Shown here in pieces: positions 16,492-23,733 of a stretch of DNA of 23,733 bases. Every line of letters starts with the position of its first letter. Positions within the stretch are counted from its first letter, which is position 1. The notes beneath the pieces were generated by a model. It ran no database searches. It was not told where the DNA came from and saw only the letters and a program-made list of their open reading frames with translations. The DNA comes from Maricaulis sp042095695. Its GTDB lineage: Bacteria; Pseudomonadota; Alphaproteobacteria; Caulobacterales; Maricaulaceae. Location of the stretch: NCBI GenBank assembly GCA_042095695.1, contig JBELMP010000020.1, positions 1-23,733 of the forward strand, given 5' to 3'. The position numbers were made by a program, and so were the translations under genes.

Positions 16492-18443
16492 TGCATTTGG
16501 GCGTTTGCTATTATCCGGAACACTGGCCGGAAGCGCGATGGGCAAAGGATGCGCGCCAGATGGCGCAGCTTGGGCTGACCCGCGTGCGTATCGGTGAATT
16601 CGCCTGGTCGCGCTACGAACCGGAGCCGGGGCAGTATGACTGGGCCTGGCTCGACCGGGCAATCGAGACCCTGCATGCCGAAGGGCTGGGCATCATTCTC
16701 GGCACGCCGACCGCAACGCCGCCGAAATGGCTGGTCGATCGCATGCCGGATATGCTCGCCCGCGATCCCCATGGACGGCCGCGCCGTTTCGGGTCCCGCC
16801 GCCATTATTGTTTCTCCCATCAGGGCTATCGCGCCGAATGCCGCCGGATCGTAACCGCGATGGCCCAGCGCTATGGCGCGCATCCGGGCATTGTCATGTG
16901 GCAGACGGATAATGAATACGGGTGTCACGACACGGTGGAAAGCTACTCCCTCGCCGCCCAGGCCGGGTTTCGAGCATGGCTGGGCGAACGCTATGGCTCG
17001 ATAGATGCGCTCAATACGGCCTGGGGCAACGTCTTCTGGAGTCAGGAATATCGGAGTTTCGACGAGATCGATGCGCCGGCCGCAACCGTCACCGAGGCCA
17101 ATCCGTCGCATCGTCTGGACTATCAGCGATATTGCTCCGACCAGGTCGTCAGCTTCAATCGTGAACAGGTCGACATTATCCGCCGGCACTCACCCGGTCG
17201 CGAGATTACCCATAATTTCATGGGCGGGTTTACGCGCTTTGATCATCACAAGGTCGGGGCGGATCTGGATCTGGCCACCTGGGACAGCTACCCTCTCGGC
17301 TTCCTGGAGCTGAGCCCTGTTCCCGATACTTTGAAGAACCATTGGCTCCGCCAGGGCAATCCGGATTTCCAGGCGTTTCATCACGACCTCTATCGCGGTT
17401 GCTCGCCCAAATGGGGAGTGATGGAACAACAGCCCGGCCCGGTGAACTGGGCGCCTTACAATCCAGCCCCGCTGCCCGGCATGGTCCGGCTCTGGTCGCT
17501 CGAGGCCATTGCACATGGGGCCGATCTGGTCAGCTGGTTCCGCTGGCGCCAGGCGCCCTTCGCCCAGGAACATATGCATGCCGGCCTGCTGAGGCCGGAT
17601 GGCATGCCAGCTCCGGCCTTGGATGAAGCGGCTGATGTGGCAAGGGATCTGGCCAAACTCGGTGGGCACGCGACACGCCCGGCCGAAGTCGCCCTGATCT
17701 TCGATTATGAGGGACAGTGGACGCACATGATCCAGCCCCAGGGCGAGGGTATGGATCTGTTACGGCAAAGCCTGGAGGCCTATATGGCGTTGCGGTCGCT
17801 GGGGCTGTCCATCGATATCGTCTCGCAAACTGCCGATCTGTCGCCTTACGCCCTTGTCGTCATTCCCGGCGTGCCGACCCTCAAACCTTCGCTCATCGCG
17901 CAACTGGAAGCCGGCACGCAGACACTTCTGGTCCTGCCGCGAAGCGGTTCGAAAACCGAGACCTTCCAAATCCCCTCCGCCTTGCCGCCCGGTCCGCTTC
18001 AATCCCTGACGGGTCTGGCGGTGACACGCGTGGAGAGCCTGCGCCCGAGCGTGCAGGAAGCCGTGCATTGGGGGGACATGTCGCTTCAGATCCAGAACTG
18101 GCGTGAAACCGTGGAGCTTGATACGAGCGATCCACCGCGTGTCCATGCCGCATTCGAGGACGGGGCGCCATTCTGGGTCCAGCGTGATCGTTTCCACTAT
18201 CTCGCGGGGTGGCCGGACGCTCTGTCAGCCGCGCTGGTATTCGACGCGATTGCCAAGACTGTTGGCCTGGAAACGCATGCGCTGGGTCTCAACCTGCGCC
18301 TTCGTCGGCTGGGCGAGGTGACCTTCGCCTTCAATTATGGCCTCGAGACGGAAAGCCTCGCATCGATCGCACCCGCACAGGCGAAATTCCTGCTCGGAGG
18401 TCGCGAACTGCCGCCTGCCGGTGTGTCCGCCTGGCGCGGCTAG
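16491..18443 (+). CDS. Beta-galactosidase, glycoside hydrolase family 42
   Basis: 650 residues; ATG shares one base with the GH36 stop (TGATG). The start MHLGVCYYPEHWPEARW is the classic GH42 beginning. The TIM barrel (1 to about 375) contains the acid/base E142 in QTDNEYG and the nucleophile E312 in GVMEQQPGPVNW, each in the expected family context. The trimerisation (B) domain follows, about residues 380-590, with a small C-terminal beta domain after it. No signal peptide is present, so it is cytoplasmic. Family role: release of galactose from beta-galactosides, often oligosaccharides from plants or algae rather than lactose. It is the last gene of the galactose operon and converges on a symporter gene with which it shares a CTAG at the stop codons. 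Confidence 0.95.
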   Translation: MHLGVCYYPEHWPEARWAKDARQMAQLGLTRVRIGEFAWSRYEPEPGQYDWAWLDRAIETLHAEGLGIILGTPTATPPKWLVDRMPDMLARDPHGRPRRFGSRRHYCFSHQGYRAECRRIVTAMAQRYGAHPGIVMWQTDNEYGCHDTVESYSLAAQAGFRAWLGERYGSIDALNTAWGNVFWSQEYRSFDEIDAPAATVTEANPSHRLDYQRYCSDQVVSFNREQVDIIRRHSPGREITHNFMGGFTRFDHHKVGADLDLATWDSYPLGFLELSPVPDTLKNHWLRQGNPDFQAFHHDLYRGCSPKWGVMEQQPGPVNWAPYNPAPLPGMVRLWSLEAIAHGADLVSWFRWRQAPFAQEHMHAGLLRPDGMPAPALDEAADVARDLAKLGGHATRPAEVALIFDYEGQWTHMIQPQGEGMDLLRQSLEAYMALRSLGLSIDIVSQTADLSPYALVVIPGVPTLKPSLIAQLEAGTQTLLVLPRSGSKTETFQIPSALPPGPLQSLTGLAVTRVESLRPSVQEAVHWGDMSLQIQNWRETVELDTSDPPRVHAAFEDGAPFWVQRDRFHYLAGWPDALSAALVFDAIAKTVGLETHALGLNLRLRRLGEVTFAFNYGLETESLASIAPAQAKFLLGGRELPPAGVSAWRG

Positions 18444-19879
18444 CGCGGCATGCCCACGAATTCGGCCCGATTGCCCAGGATGATGCGATTATAGATCAGT
18501 GCGATACTGATCGACGCGATCAGCGTTATCAGCATCAGATGGATGTAGTGCAGTGGCGTCCAGGCAAAGGTGAAGACCGCATAGAGTGCGGTTCCTGACA
18601 AGACACCTGTCATCGCCGCCCCGGCCCCGACATTCCGGAACGTCAGCCCGACAATAAAGGCGGACAGGATCGGCATGGACAGCAGGCCGAAGAGTTGCTG
18701 GACCAGATTGATGATGCTTTCAGCGCTTTGATAGACGGGAACGAGTAGAATCGATGATCCCACGAAAACCAGCGTGATAATCAGATTCATGCGGGCAACA
18801 TTCGGTGTCGAGTCGAAATAGCTCTCGTGGATATCGAGCACGTAGAGCGTGGTCGACGAGTTGAGCACCGAGTTGAAGCTGGTCAGCACCGCCGCTGCGA
18901 TCATGGCTGCGAAAGCACCGGACAGCCAGGGCGGAAGCACTTCGGCGACGATCCGCCCATAGGCTGCATCTCCGACATCACCGAAGAGTTTATAGGCGAC
19001 AATCCCGGGGATGACGACGATCGCCGGCACGATCATCAACCGGATACCCGCCGCTGCGAGAACGCCTTTCTGTGCCTCCTTCAAACTCGATGCCGCCATG
19101 GCGCGCTGGGTGATCGTCTGATTAGTGCTCCAGTAGAAGACCTGGATAAAGATCATCCCGGTCAGGAGCGTGTGCCAAGGGATGGGCGAGTCATTATCGC
19201 CAATCATGGTCAGGCGCTCAGCCGGAATTCCCGATAGATCGAAATCGATGGCCTTTAGCGCCAGGATAACAACCAGGACCGCGACCCCGAGCACGCCGAC
19301 CCCGGAGATGGCGTCGGAGACCGCCACCGCGCGCAGGCCGCCGAAGATCGCATAGGCCGAGCCGATCAGCGCCAGCGGGATGGCAAAATAAAGAATCGGC
19401 CAGTCCACATTGAACATCGACTTCAAGAAGAGCGAGCCGGTGTAGAGCATGACAGGCAGGAAGACGATGATATTGCCAAGCAGAAACAGTCCCGCAATCA
19501 GCGCCCGGATATTCTTGTCATTATAGCGCTGCCCGAGCAGCTCCGTCGTCGTCCGGCAGTTATTCTTGTAATAAATCGGCAGGAAGACGAAGGCGAGGAT
19601 AAGCAGTCCGGCGACCGCGGCGAGCTCCCACCAGGCCAGGAGCGCCATCTGATTGCCATTCATGCCGACCAGCTGGTCAGTCGACAGATTGGTCAGGGTG
19701 ATGGACCCGGCCACGAGCACCCAGCTAAGGCTCCGACCGGCCAGAAAATATTCGCTTTCATCATCGGTCGCGGTCTTTTTCATCGCGGCGACGCGCCACC
19801 AGGTCAGCGCGCCGATCGCGAGTGTGAGTGCCGCGAAAATACCGATCTGAAGTGGATCGAGTGTCAGATTTTCTGCCAT
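18440..19879 (-). CDS. Second SGLT-like sodium/solute symporter with altered sugar pocket
   Basis: 479 residues from the ATG at 19879, which follows GGGGAGA and gives MAENLTLDPLQIG; an earlier in-frame start adds 16 unlikely residues. About thirteen to fourteen membrane segments of the SSS family, with YFLAGRSLSWVLVAGS, the sodium-site segment LTSFNSVLNSSTTLYVLDIH and the QRAMAASSLKEAQKG loop. Compared with vSGLT, N64 and Q69 are kept, but E68 is Asp, N260 is Gln (Q246 here, in FIQVFYW) and K294 is Arg (R280). The sugar-type fold with changed contacts suggests a substrate other than free galactose, perhaps another sugar or a glycoside. It is on the opposite strand to the galactose operon and lies 62 bases downstream of the ActP-like symporter, so it may be the third gene of that transcript. 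Confidence 0.9.
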   Translation of the reverse strand: MAENLTLDPLQIGIFAALTLAIGALTWWRVAAMKKTATDDESEYFLAGRSLSWVLVAGSITLTNLSTDQLVGMNGNQMALLAWWELAAVAGLLILAFVFLPIYYKNNCRTTTELLGQRYNDKNIRALIAGLFLLGNIIVFLPVMLYTGSLFLKSMFNVDWPILYFAIPLALIGSAYAIFGGLRAVAVSDAISGVGVLGVAVLVVILALKAIDFDLSGIPAERLTMIGDNDSPIPWHTLLTGMIFIQVFYWSTNQTITQRAMAASSLKEAQKGVLAAAGIRLMIVPAIVVIPGIVAYKLFGDVGDAAYGRIVAEVLPPWLSGAFAAMIAAAVLTSFNSVLNSSTTLYVLDIHESYFDSTPNVARMNLIITLVFVGSSILLVPVYQSAESIINLVQQLFGLLSMPILSAFIVGLTFRNVGAGAAMTGVLSGTALYAVFTFAWTPLHYIHLMLITLIASISIALIYNRIILGNRAEFVGMPR

Positions 19880-19941
19880 GAAATTCTCCCCTTGCGGGAA
19901 GTTGGCGGCAATTGCGGCTCGGCACAAGCCTTTGGCTCGGT

Positions 19942-21855
19942 TCAGGGCTTGTCGTCGTGCACCGGGTGCGCGTGGACGGAGGGGATGCGAATCTCCTCCA
20001 CCATGTCCTGAACCTCGGCGGGCGGCGCCTTCGTTGCCAGCGCCACCGCGGTAGCGACCGCGAAGCTGCAGAACATGCCGACCGTGCCGAAGCCCTCCGG
20101 TGAGATGCCCAGGAACCAGTTCTCGCTCGCTCCAATCGCGATCTCCGGCAAGACACCGATCAGACCCAGGAGGCCGAGCAAAGCGAAGCCACCCGCTGCA
20201 AGGAGCAGGGATTTGGTCGACCTCTCCGGCGTCCGGGTGCCCACAAAAAGAACAAAGGCTGCGATGGCGAGGATCACCGCAAGCACGCCCATCACGATGG
20301 ATGAAAAGCCGATCTTGAAGTGGATGATGTAGGCACCGGTCATCAATAGACCGATGGTCATGCCCGCAATCGCGCCTTCCTTATTCATACGCTTCCAGAA
20401 AATTCCCAGGAAGATGACCGGGAAGAAGCTTGCCGCAGCCAGGCCGAAGGCAAAGGCAACCACCGCGGCCACGAAGCCAGGCGGATAAATGCCGGCAAGA
20501 ATTGCTATCAGCACGGCCCCCACGGCGGAAGAGCGCGCGATCAGCAATTCCTGCGTCTCGCTTATATCGGGCAGGAGGACTTTTTTGCACAAATCATGGG
20601 AGACGGCCGAGGATATCACCATGAGCAGGCCCGCTGCCGTTGACAGCGCTGCAGCCAGACCACCGGCAACGACGAGGCCGATCACCCAGGCCGGCAGACC
20701 CCCGATCTCCGGATTGGCCAGGACGAATATGTCGCGATCCAGCTGCGTCACCTCATTGGTCGCCGGATCGGCACGATACTGGATCAGGCCATCGCCATTA
20801 CGGTCTTCGGCATCGAGCAGTCCGGTATCACGCCAGTTATAGAACCAGGCTGGCGTATCGCCATCGCCCAGAGCGGCCCGCGCCGCTGGATTGGCGGCGG
20901 CCTCTTCAGACCAGGCGCTTTCATTGACGGTGTCGATGAAGTTGGCACGGGCGAACACGGCGACAGCAGGCGCGGTCGTATAGAGTATGGCGATGAAAAC
21001 CAGAGCCCAGCCTGCCGATTTGCGCGCATCGGAGGCTTTGGGGACCGTGAAAAAGCGGATGATAACGTGCGGCAGGCCTGCCGTGCCCACCATCAGCGCC
21101 AGCGCGATCGCGAACACGTCGATCTTGGATTTCAATCCCTGCGTATAGGGCTGAAAGCCCAGATCCACGAGGGTGCGGTCCAGATTCAACAAGAGCGGCG
21201 TCCCGTTTTCCGCATTGCCAATGAAACCCAGCTGCGGAATGGGCGTGCCGGTGATCTGCAGCGACAGGAAGATCGCCGGGACCATGAAGGCGAAGATGAG
21301 CACACAATACTGCGCCACCTGCGTGTAGGTGATGCCCTTCATGCCGCCGAGCACCGCGTAAAAGAGCACGATGATCGCCCCGACAATGACACCGATCTCG
21401 ATTGGGACATGCAGGAAGTTGGAGAAGGCGATGCCCACCCCGCGCATCTGTCCGGCGATATAGTTAAAGGAAATAAAGAGGGCGCAGATGACTGCAACAA
21501 TACGCGCAGCCTGGCTGTAATAGCGATCTCCCACAAAATCCGGCACTGTGAATTTTCCGAATTTGCGCAGATAGGGTGCCAGCAGGAGCGCAAGCAGGAC
21601 ATAACCGCCAGTCCAGCCCATAAGATAGACCGAGCCATCATAGCCGGAGAAGGCGATAATGCCGGCCATGGACAGGAAAGAGGCGGCGCTCATCCAGTCC
21701 GCGGCCGTCGCCATGCCGTTGAACAGCGGCGGTACATCATGACCGGCCACGTAAAATTCATCGGTTGATCCAGCACGCGCCCAGATCGCGATGCCGATAT
21801 ACAGCCCGAATGTCGCGATGACGAAAAAGGCGGTCCAAAGCAGGGTCGAGTCCAT
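19942..21855 (-). CDS. ActP/VC_2705-type sodium/solute symporter, large subunit
   Basis: 637 residues starting at an ATG with GGAGG upstream, nine bases after the DUF4212 gene. The N-terminus lacks a signal peptide and reads FYVAGHDVPPLFNGMATAADWMSAASFLSMAG, the mark of the acetate-permease-like branch of SSS. GGMKGITYTQVAQY, GTAGLPHVIIRFFTVP and AGGLAAALSTAAGLLM are further landmarks. A soluble insert of about 75 residues (around 310-385) carries DRNGDGLIQY, which fits an EF-hand calcium loop and is, as I recall, characteristic of the VC_2705 subfamily. Members of this two-gene set are thought to carry small monocarboxylates such as acetate or lactate, but the substrate here is not shown by the sequence. 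Confidence 0.93.
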   Translation of the reverse strand: MDSTLLWTAFFVIATFGLYIGIAIWARAGSTDEFYVAGHDVPPLFNGMATAADWMSAASFLSMAGIIAFSGYDGSVYLMGWTGGYVLLALLLAPYLRKFGKFTVPDFVGDRYYSQAARIVAVICALFISFNYIAGQMRGVGIAFSNFLHVPIEIGVIVGAIIVLFYAVLGGMKGITYTQVAQYCVLIFAFMVPAIFLSLQITGTPIPQLGFIGNAENGTPLLLNLDRTLVDLGFQPYTQGLKSKIDVFAIALALMVGTAGLPHVIIRFFTVPKASDARKSAGWALVFIAILYTTAPAVAVFARANFIDTVNESAWSEEAAANPAARAALGDGDTPAWFYNWRDTGLLDAEDRNGDGLIQYRADPATNEVTQLDRDIFVLANPEIGGLPAWVIGLVVAGGLAAALSTAAGLLMVISSAVSHDLCKKVLLPDISETQELLIARSSAVGAVLIAILAGIYPPGFVAAVVAFAFGLAAASFFPVIFLGIFWKRMNKEGAIAGMTIGLLMTGAYIIHFKIGFSSIVMGVLAVILAIAAFVLFVGTRTPERSTKSLLLAAGGFALLGLLGLIGVLPEIAIGASENWFLGISPEGFGTVGMFCSFAVATAVALATKAPPAEVQDMVEEIRIPSVHAHPVHDDKP

Positions 21856-21864
21856 GTCCGCCTC

Positions 21865-22176
21865 CTAGTCGTTATCGTCGCTCATGCCGTATTTCTGTTC
21901 GATCTGGTGCATCCTGAAGGAGTACACGAAGATCAGGGCGACAAAGACGAAGATGGATCCTTGTTGCGCGAACCAGAAGCCGAGCGGAGCGCCGCCGATC
22001 GAAAACTGATCCAGGAAATCTCGCGCGAGTATCCCTGCGCCAAAAGACACGGCGAACCAGATCGCCAGTAGAATGCCCATCAAGGACAAGTTCTCGCGCC
22101 AATAGGCCTGCAGAACAGCCTTGGCTACCGTGTGATCTTCAGTGCGCGGCGATGGATCATTCATTGTTTCAGCCAT
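21865..22176 (-). CDS. DUF4212 small subunit of sodium/solute symporter
   Basis: 103 residues from the ATG at 22176, preceded by AAGGGGG; an upstream in-frame start adds 38 residues without family likeness. The core AYWRENLSLMGILLAIWFAVSFGAGIL gives the first membrane helix, and GFWFAQQGSIFVFVALIFVYSFRMHQIEQKYG the second, matching the short DUF4212 protein that always accompanies VC_2705-type symporters. The last residues are acidic (SDDND). It is coupled to the large subunit nine bases downstream and is expected to be an accessory membrane subunit. The 218 bases between it and the divergent sulfotransferase gene must hold the promoters of both. Confidence 0.93.
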   Translation of the reverse strand: MAETMNDPSPRTEDHTVAKAVLQAYWRENLSLMGILLAIWFAVSFGAGILARDFLDQFSIGGAPLGFWFAQQGSIFVFVALIFVYSFRMHQIEQKYGMSDDND

Positions 22177-22279
22177 TGTTTTCCCCCTTCGCAAGATGCT
22201 GGAATGACAGCCTGCGTCAAGCATCGCGGCCTTCAATACGCGCGGGCTCATGGTTTCGGGTCCTGACCTTGGGGACGGG

Positions 22280-22289
22280 TGCACGTGCA
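22280..22289. promoter_or_regulatory. Ten-base perfect palindrome in divergent promoter region
   Basis: TGCACGTGCA reads the same on both strands and lies between the divergent DUF4212 and sulfotransferase genes. It could be a regulator site; a pair of 6-base inverted repeats (GATGCT 22195-22200, AGCATC 22220-22225) lies closer to the DUF4212 gene. Neither can be assigned to a protein. Confidence 0.2.
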
Positions 22290-22394
22290 TGTGTTGGCCG
22301 AGCTTGTAACCATGCTATCAGTGCTGATTGATCAAATCCCGATAAAGGTTTGACGAATAGTCTCAATCCCAAATCGCGTCTATTCGAGGCAGGT

Positions 22395-23720
22395 ATGATC
22401 TCCCGGCGACTTATACTTCATGTGGGTCTACCAAAGACCGGAACGACGGCGATCCAGAATTATCTCTGGCACCATCGCGAAGAATTGGCGGATCAAGGCA
22501 TCACTGCCCCGGCGGACACATCCGGCCACGCCCGAAATGATGAGGGGGTGTTGCAGGGATCGGCACAGATCGATGCGTTGAGGCATTTTTGCCGATCAAG
22601 AGATCAGATTACCGCTGCGGCTACAGATTGGGCATCAATTATCGATGCACTCAGCCGGTCGAGCGCGGATCAGACGGTCGTTATTTCCCATGAGTCCCTG
22701 TCGCACAGGTCGCACGCATTGCGTCCTGAGGCATTTTCCGCAATCCCCGCGAACATCGAGCAGTTTGCGTTGATCTATCTGCGCCAACCGGTTGAGTATC
22801 TGAGTTCATTTGCGTTGCAGATGCTGATGAGCCGCCAGGCCGAACCAAAGAAAGTTGCGCAGGCAATCCGGGGTCGCCTGCGGCGTTATTTTTCGGGAGG
22901 ATTTCGGAATGTCCTCGATCATTTCGAGGCCCAAATAGCGCTACGTGTCCACTCATATGATGATGCGAGCGCCGACATCGTGGAAGATTTTTGTGCTGCC
23001 ACCGGCATACCTGATTTGCAGGCGGAGCGTGTGGTGCGCGCGAATGTGAAGACCTTCGGCCGCGACACGGCTTTGACCCTGCATGCGCTGCGAGAAGTCA
23101 GCGTGTCAGATACTGCCCTGCACAAGCACTACTGGAATACGAAGCTTGTGCCCCTCGCGCGGGAAATTGATGACTCGCCCCGGGAATTCTTCACCGAGGA
23201 CACGCTGGAATCGATCATGTCGGTATGGCGAAAGGAACGCGAACATATTCAGGACCAGTATGAGATTTCGCTAAAGGAGACCGCTTCGATATGTCCGGCG
23301 CCGTCGGTTCTCCAGGCCGGTACGCATTTCGCCGAGGCACTGATTGCACTGGCAGAGCCGCGTATGAACGCCAGGGAATTCGACGCGCTGCGGCGGGGCC
23401 TCGACCGGGCTGTGTCGGGCTATTACGCACCCGGGCTGAGCGATAGCGCATTGAAGCCAGCCGAGGCCAGCCGGGCCGTAACGCTTTCTGGCACAGGCGA
23501 GGGCGACCGGCCTGAATTGGCGAAGCCGAAACGCCCTGGCCTGGTCAGGCGCCTGGCCCGTGCCTGGTGGTCCGCCGCGCAACTGGCAGAAGAGCCGGAG
23601 CTGGACTCCGCGCAGTTACGTCTTGCCTGGCTGGCTCAGGACAATCCGTCTACCGGCGCGGCCAAGCGCCTGTTAAGGGAGATGGAAGCTGCGGGATTAA
23701 ACCTTAGAAAAAGGCCATAG
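22395..23720 (+). CDS. Sulfotransferase-like P-loop protein with helical C-terminal extension
   Basis: 441 residues from the ATG at 22395, which has AGGCAGGT upstream and puts the first strand at once: ISRRLILHVGLPKTGTTAIQNYLW is the PAPS-type P-loop of the sulfotransferase superfamily. VVISHESLS and FALIYLRQPVEYLSSFALQ resemble the following strand and the 3'-phosphate-binding Arg/Ser region. An upstream TTG at 22350 would add 15 residues and is less likely. The C-terminal third (about 300 on) is charged and mostly helical, with no domain I recognise. It may act on surface glycans, as many bacterial proteins of this type sit near polysaccharide genes, but no such genes are in the window. It is not close in sequence to the TPR-sulfotransferase. 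Confidence 0.75.
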   Translation: MISRRLILHVGLPKTGTTAIQNYLWHHREELADQGITAPADTSGHARNDEGVLQGSAQIDALRHFCRSRDQITAAATDWASIIDALSRSSADQTVVISHESLSHRSHALRPEAFSAIPANIEQFALIYLRQPVEYLSSFALQMLMSRQAEPKKVAQAIRGRLRRYFSGGFRNVLDHFEAQIALRVHSYDDASADIVEDFCAATGIPDLQAERVVRANVKTFGRDTALTLHALREVSVSDTALHKHYWNTKLVPLAREIDDSPREFFTEDTLESIMSVWRKEREHIQDQYEISLKETASICPAPSVLQAGTHFAEALIALAEPRMNAREFDALRRGLDRAVSGYYAPGLSDSALKPAEASRAVTLSGTGEGDRPELAKPKRPGLVRRLARAWWSAAQLAEEPELDSAQLRLAWLAQDNPSTGAAKRLLREMEAAGLNLRKRP

Positions 23721-23733
23721 GCGCCAAAGCCGC

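Noticed and set aside
19923..19952. ACAAGCC/GGCTTGT inverted repeat at the end of the ActP-like symporter gene
   Set aside because: Seven-base arms, long loop and overlap with the stop codon; no T run follows, so it is not a convincing terminator.
1..23733. Search for CRISPR arrays, transposons, tRNA or phage genes
   Set aside because: No regularly spaced repeats, transposase or integrase motifs, or tRNA-like cloverleaf sequence were recognised by eye on either strand.

Overview
The window looks like a piece of chromosome from a GC-rich, probably marine alphaproteobacterium of the Caulobacterales/Maricaulales/Hyphomonadaceae kind. This rests on the TonB-dependent receptor next to a TPR-sulfotransferase, several sodium-coupled symporters, a BCCT transporter, and the style of the proteins; there is no rRNA or marker gene to prove it. 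I see no tRNA, rRNA, CRISPR array, transposase or phage gene.

Left end (1-1455, plus strand): the tail of a two-subunit aconitase X enzyme, large subunit cut by the window edge and small swivel subunit overlapping it by 8 bases. After it comes a gene-poor stretch (1456-1941) with a small minus-strand gene that appears frameshifted and a hairpin that may end the next operon.

Region 1942-9404: a minus-strand operon reading TonB-dependent receptor, then TPR-sulfotransferase, then BCCT osmolyte transporter. A perfect 14-bp hairpin sits between the first two genes. Divergent from the receptor is a MarR-family regulator resembling the EctR/CosR osmolyte-response group, with a palindrome in the shared promoter region. 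The regulator meets csaA tail to tail, the two stop codons sharing one CTAG.

Region 9554-18443 (plus strand): a compact galactose and galactoside catabolic operon. The order is an SGLT-type sodium/sugar symporter, galT, galK, galE, a GH36 alpha-galactosidase and a GH42 beta-galactosidase. From galT onward the reading frames overlap or touch. Neither glycosidase has a signal peptide, so intact galactosides must enter the cytoplasm, be cleaved to galactose, and flow through the Leloir steps. Having both alpha and beta activities suits a mixed-linkage substrate such as the algal digalactosylglycerol headgroup (inference).

Region 18440-22176 (minus strand): a DUF4212 small subunit, its large ActP/VC_2705-like symporter, and a second SGLT-like symporter with altered sugar-pocket residues, ending on the GH42 gene with another shared CTAG stop. 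Right end (22395-23720, plus strand): a sulfotransferase-like P-loop protein with a helical C-terminal extension.
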